DNA of 64,000 bases from Streptomyces sp. HUAS 15-9 (GCF_025642155.1 NZ_CP106798.1:3410001-3474000), one strand, 5' to 3'; shown: positions 7,587-16,448, counted from the first letter of the stretch. Notes: generated by a model from the letters alone, not told the origin. Numbers and translations: made by a program.

Positions 7587-8701
7587 TGCCAGTCGGCGTC
7601 GGTCGTCGTGCCCGTCGGGTCGACCGCCGACAGCACCTGGATCATCGTCGCGGCGAGCTGGTCGTACGCATCGGTGGTCAGTTCGCCGCCCAGGTCCACG
7701 TCGATCGCCCGCTCGCGGTGCAGCAGCCAGAGGGTGAAGGCGAGGGTGGAGACGTCCGTGTTGAGGGGGTAGAGGGTCGCCTCGGGTTCGCTGAAGTTCA
7801 GGACCGCGCCCGTCGTGCCGTCCACCACCAGGCTGTTGTCCTCGACGAGGTAGCCGAGGCGTATCAAGTGGTCGGAGTGGGCGGGGAGTTCGTCGAGCGG
7901 GTACTCGCCGGCCCGCTCGTCCGTGTAGTACTCGGTCAGCGTCGGCAGCGGTACGTCCGTGTCGAGGTGGAAGAGGACCGCGGCCTCGGGCAGGCCCGTC
8001 TCGCGCAGGAAGCGGCGGGTCGGCTCGTGGGTGAGCGTGGCGGGGAAGTCGACCTCCTCGAAGCGGGCCACCCGGCCGTGGCCGAACTCCTGGTCCAGGA
8101 GGCGCGCGGGGACGTCCAGGGTGAGGCCGGAGTCCCTGCCGGGGCCCGCCGCGAGCGACAGCGGGCGGATCAGCGCGGCCGCCTTCCAGTACGGCGGGAC
8201 GTCGCCGTCGGTGTCCTCCTCGAAGAGGGCGAGGAGTCGGCGGGACGCCTCGGTCGCCGTCTCGGTGCCGTAGTGGTCCGCGAAGGAGGCGAAACGGCCG
8301 CGCAGACCGGCCAGTTCCTCGGTGACCGCGGCGAACCGCAGCAGCGTCGCCAGGGAGGGCGCGAACGGGCGGCTGTCCGACGGGTCGACGAGGTACGCGG
8401 TGGTGATCTCGCCGGTGCCGCCGTCGAGCAGGATCGACTCCGTCTCCATGCCCGCCGGGCCGAGCAGTTCCCCTATCACCAGCCGGTCCCGCAGTTCCTC
8501 CGCCAGCCGCGCCGGACCGTCCGTGGCGTCGGCGAGCGTGCGCAGGCCGGCCGTGCGCAGCGGCGCGAACGTCAACAGGTCGCCGTCGCACGGCAGTCCG
8601 GGGCCGGTCAGCAGGCCGCGCGTCGGGGCGTGCGTGACGTACGGACCGAGTTCGTGCTCGGTCAAGGTGATCGCCGCGACAGCGGCATCGGTCGTGCTCA
8701 T
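7541..8701 (-). CDS. Protein with two SUKH-4-like immunity domains
   Basis: This is an acidic cytosolic protein of about 386 residues. The N-terminal half (THAPTRGLL...GLP, then SILLDGGTGEITTAYLVDPS...SLATLLRF) and C-terminal half (THEPTRRFLRETGLP, then SLVVDGTTGAVLNFSEP...DVSTLAFTLWLL) repeat the same order of motifs. This is the pattern I associate with the SUKH-4 family, whose members neutralise polymorphic toxins. Single SUKH domains are about 150-180 residues, so the length fits a duplication. The ATG at 8701 has GGGGGAG upstream. No toxin gene is adjacent, so it may be an orphan immunity protein or do something else. Family assignment is by eye. Confidence 0.65.
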   Translation of the reverse strand: MSTTDAAVAAITLTEHELGPYVTHAPTRGLLTGPGLPCDGDLLTFAPLRTAGLRTLADATDGPARLAEELRDRLVIGELLGPAGMETESILLDGGTGEITTAYLVDPSDSRPFAPSLATLLRFAAVTEELAGLRGRFASFADHYGTETATEASRRLLALFEEDTDGDVPPYWKAAALIRPLSLAAGPGRDSGLTLDVPARLLDQEFGHGRVARFEEVDFPATLTHEPTRRFLRETGLPEAAVLFHLDTDVPLPTLTEYYTDERAGEYPLDELPAHSDHLIRLGYLVEDNSLVVDGTTGAVLNFSEPEATLYPLNTDVSTLAFTLWLLHRERAIDVDLGGELTTDAYDQLAATMIQVLSAVDPTGTTTDADWHYWTELFQDEAGGVL

Positions 8702-8829
8702 CGCTCCCCCGCGATTTTGTAGTACAGCGTCGTACGGCGGTGTGTCCGCCCGACAGTCCCCCACTGCCCAGAACACTACGCCGCACCACTGACAACGACC
8801 TGCGGACGACGGCCCGCGGACGAAGAACG

Positions 8830-8967
8830 TCAGGTGAGGTACACGCCGCCCAGCACGACCACCACCGCCGCGATGACGAACAGCAGGATCCAGATCAGCA
8901 ACTTGCCGACGCTGGGCGGCGGTTCGTAGCGCGGCTCGTTGTGCGACCCGTTCTCGGACTCGCTCAC
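8830..8967 (-). CDS. 45-aa single-pass membrane protein at the end of the xanthine dehydrogenase operon
   Basis: This tiny gene starts with GTG at 8967 and overlaps the stop of the molybdenum subunit gene by 4 bp (GTGA). It encodes a short polar N-terminus (SESENGSHNEPRYEPPP) and one C-terminal membrane segment (LLIWILLFVIAAVVVVLGG) ending YLT. The overlap implies translational coupling with the dehydrogenase. It could anchor or assemble the enzyme at the membrane, but that is inference; no family is recognised. Confidence 0.7.
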   Translation of the reverse strand: MSESENGSHNEPRYEPPPSVGKLLIWILLFVIAAVVVVLGGVYLT

Positions 8968-11273
8968 TGGGCCGTCACCACCGCGGCCTGCGGGCGGATC
9001 GGGAGGCGGTTCACCGGGCGGCCGGTCGCGGCTCGTACGGCGGAGGCGACCGCCGCCGGTGAGGTCACCACCGGCACCGCGCTGACGGCCTTCGCCCCGA
9101 AGGGGGCGACCACGTCCCGCTCCTCGACCAGCCTGACGATCCGGATGTCCGGCACGTCCAGAGCGGTGGGCAGGGCGTATCCGGTGAGGTCGGGATGGCG
9201 GATCAGACCGCGCGGGGCGCGCAGGTTCTCGGTGAGGGCGATGCCGATGCCCTGGGTGACGCCCGCCTCGATACGGGCGGAGAGCTGCGCCGGATTGAGG
9301 ACCCGGCCCACGTCCTGGGCGACGGCCAGTTCCACGACCCGTACCGAGCCGAGTTCGATGTCGACGTCCACCACCGCGCGGATCGCGCAGAAGGCGAGGC
9401 CGACGAAGGCGTCGCCCTGGCCCTCGGCGTTCAGCGGCTCGGTGGGGTGCGGGCGGCACTGTGCCGTTGCCCACAGTTCCTTGCCGTCCATCGCCTCGGT
9501 GACGGTGGTCGACAGCACACCGTCGTACGACGTGATCTTGCCGTCGGTGATCTGCAGCAGCTCGGTGGACATGCCGAACTTGTGTGCCAGGGGCTGGAGC
9601 AGCTGGGTGCGGACCATCTTGGCCGCCCGCTCCACCGCGCCGCCCGAGACCCAGGTGTGCCGGCCTCGGCAACCCGCGCCGGCCGGGGGCTGGTCGGTGT
9701 CGACGGGCGCGACGTGCACCTCGTCGATACCCAGGGTCTCCTGGACGATCTGGCGGGCCAGCGTGGTGAAGCCCTGGCCCGTCTCCACCGCCGCGCACAG
9801 CACGGTCGCGACGCCGTCGTGGACCTTCACCGTCGCCGTGGAGACCTCGTCGGCGCCCTCCGCGCCGAGCATGTGCACCATGCCCAGGCCGTAGCCGACG
9901 CCCCGGCGCACCGCGCCCGGCTCGCCCGCGCCCTCGGGGCCGCCGGGCAGCAGCCACTCGTCCTCGGGGGTGTCCTTGGGCAGCGGCGGGAGCGGGAAGT
10001 CCCGTACCGCCTGGAGGAGTTCGGCCACGGGGGCCGGGCAGGTCACCGTCTGGCCGATCGGGAGCACGTCCCCGGTGGCGAGCACGTTGCGCAGGCGCAG
10101 CTCCGCCGGGTCCAGGCCGAGCTTCTTGGCGAGCTTGTCCATCTGCGCCTCGTAGGCGGCGCAGACCTGCATGGCGCCCTCGCCGCGTACATGGCCGGAG
10201 GGCGGGTTGTTGGTGCGGACCGCCCAGCCCTCGATGAAGGCGTTCGGGACGACGTACGGGCCGCAGGCGAAGGAGACCGCGGCGGCCAGGGCCTCCGACG
10301 AGGTGTCCGCGTACGCGCCCGCGTCGAGCAGGATCTGCGCCTCGACCTTGACCAGATTGCCCTCGGCGTCGGCGTGGTGGCGGTAGCGCAGGAGGGTGGG
10401 ATGCCGGTGGACGTGGCCGAGGAAGGATTCCTCGCGGGTCGCCGTCAGCTTCACCGGGCAGCCGGTCTTCAGCGCCAGCAGGCCGAGCGGGAGCTGGAAG
10501 CCCTGGTCCTCGCGGTCGGCGGTGGCGCCGGGGACGCCGGTGACGACGATCTTCACCTGGTCGGGGGTCAGCCCGTAGACCGCGGCGGCGGTGTTGCGGT
10601 CGGTGTGCGGGTCGGTGGAGGCCATGTAGAGCTCGACGCCGCCGTCCGGGCGGGGCACGGCGAGGCCGGCCTCGGCGCCGATGGGGGCGGGGTCCTGGCG
10701 GCCGATGCGGTACAGGCCCTCGACGACGATCTCGGCGGCCGCGTCCGGGTCGCCGTGGCGCAGCGGGATGTGCCGGATCAGATTGCCGTCGGGGTGCAGC
10801 GGCTCGGCCTCGAACGCCTGCTCCGGGTCGGTCACCGGATCGAGTACTTCGTACTCGACGATGACGGCCGCCGCGGCCATCCGCGCGGTGTCTGGGTGGT
10901 CGGCGGCGACGGCCGCGATGGGCTCGCCGTGGTGGCGTACGACCTCGGAGGCGAACACCGGGCGGTCGGGCGTGCCCCGGCCGTACCGGGGGGTGCCGGG
11001 CACGTCCTCGTGGGTGACGACGGCCCGTACGCCGGGCATCTCGCGCGCGTGGGTGGTGTCGATGGACAGGATGCGCGCGTGCGGGTGCGGGGAGCGCAGC
11101 ACGGCCGCCCACAGCAGGCCCTCGGCCCACAGGTCGGCCGCGTACGGGAAGGTGCCCTCGGTCTTGGCGCGGGCGTCGGCCGGGAGCAGGGAGGAACCGA
11201 GGCCGTGCGGCAACGGCTCGGGGGCGGGGGCGGCCTCCGCGGCGCCGGCCGCGGTGGCGGCTTCGTTGCTCAC
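8964..11273 (-). CDS. Xanthine dehydrogenase, molybdopterin-binding subunit
   Basis: This large catalytic subunit of a xanthine oxidase-family hydroxylase has 769 residues. It binds molybdopterin cytosine dinucleotide and oxidises purines such as hypoxanthine and xanthine. The N-terminal a/b hammerhead domain includes FPYAADLWAEGLLWAAVLRS and HAREMPGVRAVVTHEDVPGT. The molybdenum-binding domain includes the tracts GHVRGEGAMQVCAAYEAQMD and GQGFTTLARQIVQETLGI, with Glu-containing loops near the end. Start GTG 11273 overlaps the 2Fe-2S subunit stop by 4 bp. Gene order FAD, 2Fe-2S, Mo is typical of the three-subunit bacterial enzymes. The exact substrate (xanthine versus another aldehyde or purine) is inferred. 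Confidence 0.9.
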   Translation of the reverse strand: MSNEAATAAGAAEAAPAPEPLPHGLGSSLLPADARAKTEGTFPYAADLWAEGLLWAAVLRSPHPHARILSIDTTHAREMPGVRAVVTHEDVPGTPRYGRGTPDRPVFASEVVRHHGEPIAAVAADHPDTARMAAAAVIVEYEVLDPVTDPEQAFEAEPLHPDGNLIRHIPLRHGDPDAAAEIVVEGLYRIGRQDPAPIGAEAGLAVPRPDGGVELYMASTDPHTDRNTAAAVYGLTPDQVKIVVTGVPGATADREDQGFQLPLGLLALKTGCPVKLTATREESFLGHVHRHPTLLRYRHHADAEGNLVKVEAQILLDAGAYADTSSEALAAAVSFACGPYVVPNAFIEGWAVRTNNPPSGHVRGEGAMQVCAAYEAQMDKLAKKLGLDPAELRLRNVLATGDVLPIGQTVTCPAPVAELLQAVRDFPLPPLPKDTPEDEWLLPGGPEGAGEPGAVRRGVGYGLGMVHMLGAEGADEVSTATVKVHDGVATVLCAAVETGQGFTTLARQIVQETLGIDEVHVAPVDTDQPPAGAGCRGRHTWVSGGAVERAAKMVRTQLLQPLAHKFGMSTELLQITDGKITSYDGVLSTTVTEAMDGKELWATAQCRPHPTEPLNAEGQGDAFVGLAFCAIRAVVDVDIELGSVRVVELAVAQDVGRVLNPAQLSARIEAGVTQGIGIALTENLRAPRGLIRHPDLTGYALPTALDVPDIRIVRLVEERDVVAPFGAKAVSAVPVVTSPAAVASAVRAATGRPVNRLPIRPQAAVVTAQ

Positions 11274-13120
11274 GCCTGGCCTCCGTCCTGTCCGTAGGAC
11301 TGGTCCTGCCCACCGTAGGACTGGTCCTGCCCACCGTAGGACTGGTCCTGCCCACCGTAGGACTGGTCCTGCCCACCGTAGGACTGGTCCTGCCCACCGT
11401 AGGACTGGTCCTGCCCACCGTAGGACTGGTCCTGTCCGCCGAAGGACTGGTCCTGTCCGCCGAAGGACTGGTCCTGTCCATAGGACTGGCCCTGTCCGTA
11501 GGACTGGTCGTGCGGGACCGGCGGTCCGGACGCCTCGAACGCCGACGGGTTGACGCCGCCGGCACCCGGGCCCGCCTGGTGCGGAATACGTGCCTCGCCC
11601 GCGTCCGTCTCGGCGTCCGCCGCGGCGTGCGCCTCGCGTTCGGCGACGACGTCCTGGACGGCGTCCAGGACGCCCCGGTAGCCGGAGCAGCGGCACAGGT
11701 TGCCGCACAGCGCCTGGCGCGCCTCCAGGTCGGTCGGGGCCGGGTTGCCCTCGAGGAGGTCGTGCACGGTCATGGCCATGCCGGGCGCGCAGAAACCGCA
11801 CTGCACCGCACCGCACTTGGCGAGCGCCCGCTGGACGTCGGAGGGCTGCCCGTCGACGGCGAGCCCCTCGACCGTGCGGACCTCGCTGCCGGCCGCGGTG
11901 ACCGCGGGCACCAGGCAGGAGGCGACGAGCCTGCCGTCCACCTGGACGTTGCACGCCCCGCACTCGCCCTGCGAGCAGCCGTCCTTGGCGCCCGCGAGCC
12001 CGAGCCGCTCCCGCAGGACGTACAGCAGGGACTCGCCGATCCAGGCGTCGGTGACCGGGCGGTCGACGCCGTTGACACGCAGGACGAAGGAGGCGAGGGG
12101 GTGGTCGTCGTGTGCGGGCGCCCGGTCCCGCGCGGCCGCGTCGTCGTCGCCCGTGGCGGCCGTTTCCCGGGCCTCCGGGGCGGGTTCGGCATCGGCGGTG
12201 GCGGCGTCCCCCGCGGGGCTGCCGGTGGCCCCTTCAGGGGCCTCCTCGACCCCGTGGGCGTCCTCGGCCCCGATCCCCGCGGCCGGTTCGGCGTCCTCGG
12301 CCGGCTCCGACGTCCCGTCGGCCTCGTGCGCGGCGTACGCGGGCGCGGTCCGGGACGCGTGGTCGGCGTCGGGCTCCTCGCCGGGTGCCGCCGGGCCGTC
12401 GGCGTCGTGCACGGCCCGGGTTGCGGTGCTTCCGGTGTCGTGGTCGGCCGGCGGCTCGGGGTGTCCGACGCGGGGTGCGCGGTCCGGGTGGTCCACGACG
12501 GCCTGTCCGGTGCCCGCCCGGGTCTCACCCGCCCGCGGATCCGCCGTCTGCTGGCCCCAGGGCTGCCCGGCGCCCTCCGTCGCCCAGGGCGCGGGCGCGC
12601 CGCCGGGGAGGGTGGCCGGCGGGGTGCCGCCCCACTGTTCGACCAAGGACGATGTGGTGAACTCGCCCGATTCGTCCGGAAGATCACCACCGGCGACGGG
12701 GATGGACCACTGGCCGGTCACGTCGTGACCGGAACCGGGACCGGGCGCAGTAGCCGCGGCGGGATCATCGAAGGTCCACTGCTGCGTGGACATGGGGTTG
12801 TACGCGAACCGGTCGTCCGCGCCCGCCTCCTGGGGCACGGCGTTCGGGTCGGGCCACTGCGCGCCGTCGGCCGGCATGGCCCAGGTGCCCGTCGCCCCCG
12901 GGTCGGTCACGGCGTCCGGGCCGGGGGCCACCGCTATCTGCGGCGGTACGTAGCCGTGGCCGGGCGCGGCGAGCGGAGTGTCGCCGGCCAGGAGGGCGTC
13001 GATGCCCCCTTCGGGGAGTTTCACGAAGGCGGTCGCGCCGTCGTCGTAGTCGCCCTGGGGCAGCGGGTCCCAGCGGCTACGGCCCCGGGACGCGCCCTCT
13101 CCGTGCTGGTCGTCGGTCAC
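11270..13120 (-). CDS. 2Fe-2S subunit of xanthine dehydrogenase with a long disordered extension and repetitive tail
   Basis: This 616-residue iron-sulfur subunit is far longer than the usual 160-200. Residues 1 to about 343 are Pro/Ala/Asp/Glu-rich and likely disordered, with two WxxP-like elements (GTWAMPADG and GQWSIPVAGG). The conserved core spans about 344-500, with the plant-type cluster CSQGECGACNVQV and the all-helical cluster CGFCAPGM...CGNLCRCSGY. The tail has eight GGQDQS units rich in Gln, Tyr and Gly. Start GTG 13120 overlaps the FAD subunit stop by 4 bp and its own stop overlaps the Mo subunit start by 4 bp. Electrons pass from the Mo site through these clusters to FAD. The extension and tail have no obvious enzymatic role. 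Confidence 0.9.
   Translation of the reverse strand: MTDDQHGEGASRGRSRWDPLPQGDYDDGATAFVKLPEGGIDALLAGDTPLAAPGHGYVPPQIAVAPGPDAVTDPGATGTWAMPADGAQWPDPNAVPQEAGADDRFAYNPMSTQQWTFDDPAAATAPGPGSGHDVTGQWSIPVAGGDLPDESGEFTTSSLVEQWGGTPPATLPGGAPAPWATEGAGQPWGQQTADPRAGETRAGTGQAVVDHPDRAPRVGHPEPPADHDTGSTATRAVHDADGPAAPGEEPDADHASRTAPAYAAHEADGTSEPAEDAEPAAGIGAEDAHGVEEAPEGATGSPAGDAATADAEPAPEARETAATGDDDAAARDRAPAHDDHPLASFVLRVNGVDRPVTDAWIGESLLYVLRERLGLAGAKDGCSQGECGACNVQVDGRLVASCLVPAVTAAGSEVRTVEGLAVDGQPSDVQRALAKCGAVQCGFCAPGMAMTVHDLLEGNPAPTDLEARQALCGNLCRCSGYRGVLDAVQDVVAEREAHAAADAETDAGEARIPHQAGPGAGGVNPSAFEASGPPVPHDQSYGQGQSYGQDQSFGGQDQSFGGQDQSYGGQDQSYGGQDQSYGGQDQSYGGQDQSYGGQDQSYGGQDQSYGQDGGQA
11297..11464 (-). repeat. Eight 21-bp tandem repeats encoding GGQDQS(Y/F)
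   Basis: The plus-strand unit is GGACTGGTCCTGCCCACCGTA, six copies, followed by two copies with TCCGCCGAA in place of CCCACCGTA. The units are in frame in the 2Fe-2S subunit gene. Flanking degenerate units extend to about 11508. Exact tandem repeats like this readily change copy number. Confidence 0.95.
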
Positions 13121-14008
13121 GACAGCGCCCTCCCCAGTGCTCGTCGGGCCAGCGCGGCGACGGTGCGCCGCAGGTGCAGTACGGCGGGCGGAAGCGGTGG
13201 TACGGAGCCGTCCTCCTCCGGGGCCGGGTCGGGGATGCAGGCCGCGGCGACGTACTCCCCGAAGGCGTTCAGCGCGTCGGGGACGATCGCGCGGTCGCTG
13301 TCCCAGTCGATGAGCCGGGAGACCCACTGCTCGGCGTCCAGAGGCCTGAGCGGCATCGGCGCTATGGCCCCGACGGCGCATCGCACCCCGCGCCGGGCGG
13401 GGTCGAGGACCAGGGCGACGGAGGCCGTCGCACGGCCCGGTCCGGTCCGTCCGGTCGCCTTCAGGAAGACCTGCGGGGCGTGCAGCAGCGGCACGCGCAC
13501 GTAGCCGATGAGCTCACCGGCGCGCAGCATCTCCATGCCCGCCAGCAGGTGCGACACCGGGACCTCCCGCCGGGACCCGCCCGGGCCCGCGACGATCAGC
13601 GCCGCCTCCAGGGCGGCGAGCACCGGAAGCGCGTCCCCCGTGGGCGCGGCCGAGGCGATGTTGCCGCCCAGGGTGCCCGCGTTGCGGATGTGCGGCGGCC
13701 CGCGCGCGCGCGGCGGCGGCGAGCGCGGGAATCAGGGCGGCGAAGTCGGGGCGGCCCATGCGCGCGTGGGTGAGGCCCGCACCGAGCAGCGCGTGGCCGT
13801 CCTGGTACTGCCAGCCGCGGATCTCGCTGATCCGACCGAGGCCCACCAGGGCGGCGGGCCTGAGCTGTCCGGAGTTCACGGCGGCCATGAGGTCGGTGCC
13901 GCCCGCCACGGGCACGGCCGCGGGCATGGCGGAAAGCGCTGCCACGGCCTCGTCCAGAGTCGTGGGCAGCGTGACGGCCTGCGCCGCCTGCGGTGCGTGC
14001 GTGGTCAA
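13117..14008 (-). pseudogene. FAD-binding subunit of xanthine dehydrogenase, interrupted by a frameshift in a (CG)6 run
   Basis: The FAD domain protein reads well in two pieces. The N-terminal piece (TTG 14008, GGAAGGGG upstream) has VTLPTTLDEAVAAL, then the FAD motif VPVAGGTDLMAAVNSGQ and ISEIRGW. Frame is lost at CGCGCGCGCGCG (13701-13712), and the rest (GPPHIRNAGTLGGNIASAAPTGDALP, then LEAALIVAG and IGYVRVPLLHAPQVFLKATGRTGPGRA) continues in another frame to 13117. The interval is 892 bp; adding one CG unit makes 298 codons, so exactly one CG dinucleotide is missing. The essential GTLGGNI loop lies just after the break. If real, the enzyme lacks its FAD subunit; if a sequencing error, the gene is intact (about 297 aa). 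Confidence 0.85.
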
Positions 14009-14042
14009 ACCGGCTGCCCCTTCCCGCTGCCCCCTGGTCCCA

Positions 14043-14073
14043 CCTGTGTGGCCGTACGGTACGTGCACACAGG
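14043..14073. promoter_or_regulatory. Inverted repeat upstream of the xanthine dehydrogenase operon
   Basis: CCTGTGTG (14043-14050) and CACACAGG (14066-14073) form an 8-bp perfect inverted repeat around CCGTACGGTACG-like DNA, about 40 bp upstream of the first operon gene. It has the form of an operator. Xanthine dehydrogenase operons in Streptomyces are known to be repressed by a TetR-type regulator (XdhR); no such gene is in the window. Confidence 0.5.
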
Positions 14074-14230
14074 GCGGACGTGGCAACTCTGGCACATCAT
14101 CGCAACACTCGAGCGCGGGGGTTCGCTAGGAGCCGTTCGCCCACTTCATCGGGTAGATGGTCCGTTTTCATACCTCATCGCCACTCAGGGCCGATTGACA
14201 CTCTTCGGTGAAGCTTGAGGCTGTTTTCCA

Positions 14231-15886
14231 TCACTTGTTCGGTGGCGTCCCGTCGACGGGACGGCCGGGCACACCGGGGCGCCGCTGCCAGGGCCGGGGC
14301 CCGGCGGGCGGGCGGTAGGCGACACCTAGGGCGTCAAGTCGCCGGTAGTGGGCGGCCATCCGGTGTTCGAAGGCGGCGAAGTCCCGTTCCCCGGGGGCGG
14401 GCAGACGGCTCCAGGCCACCTCGGCGAAGGCGGCGAGGCGGGGAAACGTCTGGTAGTCCACGCGTGCGTGGTCCTCCATCACCTCGGTCCACACGTTGGC
14501 CTGGGTCCCCAGGATCCGGCCGGCCTCCTGTTTGTCCAGTTCCGGCGGAACCGGCTCGAACCGGTAGACGTCCTCCAGGGTGCGCACGTACCCGATCGGT
14601 ACCGGCTCGTCCGCGCCCGCCGCCTGACGGTGATCCAGGTAGACCTGCTGCTCGGGGCACATCACGACGTCGTGCCCGGCCCGCGCGGCGGCGACCCCGC
14701 CCTCGTAGCCGCGCCAGGACGACACGGCCGCGCCGTCCGGAAGCCCGCCTTCCAGGATCTCGTCCCAGCCGATGAGTCTGCGCCCGCGCGCGGACAGCCA
14801 CTTGGCGAAGTGGCCGATGAACCAGGACTGCAGTCCGTCCTCGTCGGCAAGACCGAGTTCCTCAATACGGGACTGTGCCGTGGGCGACCGCTTCCACTGG
14901 TCCTTGAGGCATTCGTCGCCGCCGATGTGAAAGAACGCCGAGAACTCGGCGGCATCCGCGGGGAAGAGACCGATGAGTTCCTCGAAGACCCCCTCGTAGA
15001 AGCGCAGGGTGTTGTCAGTGGGGGCGAGTACGTTCGGAGAGATCCCCCAGTTGTCCCAGACGGAGAGGGCCGTGGTGTCGATGACGTCGGTGTTGCCGAG
15101 TTCCGGATACGCGGCGATGGCCGCCTGCGAGTGGCCCGGTACGTCGATTTCGGGGACGACGGTGATATGCCGCTCGGCGGCGTAGGCGACGATCTCCCGG
15201 ATGTCGTCCTGGGTGTAGTGCCCCCCGTGCGGCTTCTCCTCCCAGAACGGCGAGGCCCTGTGTCCGAATTTGGTACGCGCCCGCCAGGAACCGGTCTCGG
15301 TCAGCTTCGGGTACCGCTTGATCTCGACGCGCCAGCCCTGGTCGTCCGTCAGATGGAGGTGGAAGACGTTCAGTTTGTGCGCGGCCATCAGGTCGAGATA
15401 GCGCAGGACGCCTTCCTTGGGCATGAAATGCCGGGCGACGTCGAGCATCAGGCCACGCCAGCGGAATCGGGGCGAGTCCTGGACGTGGATCAGCGGCAGC
15501 CGCCAGGGACCGGAGATCGGGGCCCGCCGGAATGCGCCGGGACCGAGCAGTTGACGCAGCGTCTGGGCGCCCCAGAAAAGCCCGGCGGGACCACCGCCGA
15601 CCAGATGCACGCCGGTCGGCATCACGGCGAGCCGGTAGCCCTCGGCGCCGAAGACCTTGGTGACCAGCGGATGGATGTACAGACGGATGACGTCGCGCTC
15701 AAGCGACTCTTTCGGCGCGAGCGGCAGACCAGTAGCCGCTCCCAACGTCGCCCGCAGCCAGCGTTCCGTCCGCTCCGTACCCTCCCCGGCCACCAGTCCG
15801 GTTTCGGGGCCCAACTCGAACCAATTGGCGCCGTAGACAGTCACATGACCGGGCTCGGGAATCAGATCCACCACGCCAGTAAACAC
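14231..15886 (-). CDS. Beta-N-acetylhexosaminidase, GH20
   Basis: This 551-residue family-20 glycoside hydrolase removes terminal GlcNAc or GalNAc from chitin-derived or peptidoglycan-derived oligosaccharides. The N-terminal GH20b domain (to about residue 135) precedes the TIM barrel starting at FRWRGLMLDVARHFMP. The catalytic Asp-Glu pair is in HIGGDE (residues 320-325), which acts by substrate-assisted catalysis. Other family tracts are HLHLTDDQGWR and VVPEIDVPGHSQAAI. No signal peptide is seen with start GTG 15886 (GAAGGG upstream), so the enzyme is probably cytoplasmic. No DasR-like site is apparent upstream. Confidence 0.93.
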   Translation of the reverse strand: MFTGVVDLIPEPGHVTVYGANWFELGPETGLVAGEGTERTERWLRATLGAATGLPLAPKESLERDVIRLYIHPLVTKVFGAEGYRLAVMPTGVHLVGGGPAGLFWGAQTLRQLLGPGAFRRAPISGPWRLPLIHVQDSPRFRWRGLMLDVARHFMPKEGVLRYLDLMAAHKLNVFHLHLTDDQGWRVEIKRYPKLTETGSWRARTKFGHRASPFWEEKPHGGHYTQDDIREIVAYAAERHITVVPEIDVPGHSQAAIAAYPELGNTDVIDTTALSVWDNWGISPNVLAPTDNTLRFYEGVFEELIGLFPADAAEFSAFFHIGGDECLKDQWKRSPTAQSRIEELGLADEDGLQSWFIGHFAKWLSARGRRLIGWDEILEGGLPDGAAVSSWRGYEGGVAAARAGHDVVMCPEQQVYLDHRQAAGADEPVPIGYVRTLEDVYRFEPVPPELDKQEAGRILGTQANVWTEVMEDHARVDYQTFPRLAAFAEVAWSRLPAPGERDFAAFEHRMAAHYRRLDALGVAYRPPAGPRPWQRRPGVPGRPVDGTPPNK

Positions 15887-16137
15887 GTCCGGCGCCCTTC
15901 ACGAACCCCTGCGTGCATCCCGTCCGAGAGCTTCCGTGCGGCGTTCCAGCCGCGCGCCCTCGCTCGGATTCCCCCACGCACAGCATCGGCCGCAGCCCCC
16001 GCAGGGGACCGCGGCCACGCTTCGGCGCCGTGGCGCGCTACGGCGCGCCTGTGCGCGCCGGCGGCACCGTCAGCGGCTCCATGCGGCACACCGCGCCGGA
16101 CCGGGCGGGCACACTTCGTCCGGGCCGGGCCGGCGTG

Positions 16138-16419
16138 CTACTTGTCGCCGCCCTTGCCTTCGTCGCCGGCGCTGCCCATGGAGTCGTAGATCTCCTTGCA
16201 CATGGGACATACCGGGTACTTCTTCGGGTCGCGGCCCGGCACCCACACCTTGCCGCACAGCGCCACGACGGGCGTGCCGTCGAGGGCGCTCGCCATGATC
16301 TTGTCCTTCTGGACGTAGTGGGCGAAGCGCTCGTGGTCGCCGTCGCCGTGGGACACCTGCGGCGTCGGCTCTACGAGGGTCCCCGTACCAGTCCCGCGCT
16401 CGGGCTCGAGAGTGCTCAT
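16138..16419 (-). CDS. DUF3039-family protein
   Basis: This 93-residue actinobacterial protein has a conserved core running HGDGDHERFAHYVQKDKI, then VALCGKVWVPGRDPKKYPVCPMCKEIY. Three Cys (CGK and the CPMC pair) suggest a small zinc-binding site. The function of the family is not known to me. I chose ATG 16419, which gives MSTLEPERG; an upstream GTG at 16443 is possible. It sits just downstream of yqgE on the same strand. Confidence 0.85.
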   Translation of the reverse strand: MSTLEPERGTGTGTLVEPTPQVSHGDGDHERFAHYVQKDKIMASALDGTPVVALCGKVWVPGRDPKKYPVCPMCKEIYDSMGSAGDEGKGGDK

Positions 16420-16448
16420 ATCGCCAAGGGTACTGAAGCTCACCCCTA

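Noticed and set aside
11510..13504. 664-residue plus-strand protein opposite the 2Fe-2S gene
   Set aside because: Shadow of the disordered head; composition is skewed and there is no domain.
13117..13623. Separate 168-residue protein as a complete gene
   Set aside because: It lacks the FAD-binding head and its N-terminus is just the second half of the frameshifted FAD subunit.
14197..14230. TTGACA promoter on the plus strand before the GH20 gene
   Set aside because: It would transcribe antisense to the hexosaminidase gene and has no good -10; chance match is likely.
15887..15990. DasR binding site upstream of the hexosaminidase gene
   Set aside because: No ACTGGTCTAGACCAGT-like sequence was found in the upstream 100 bases.
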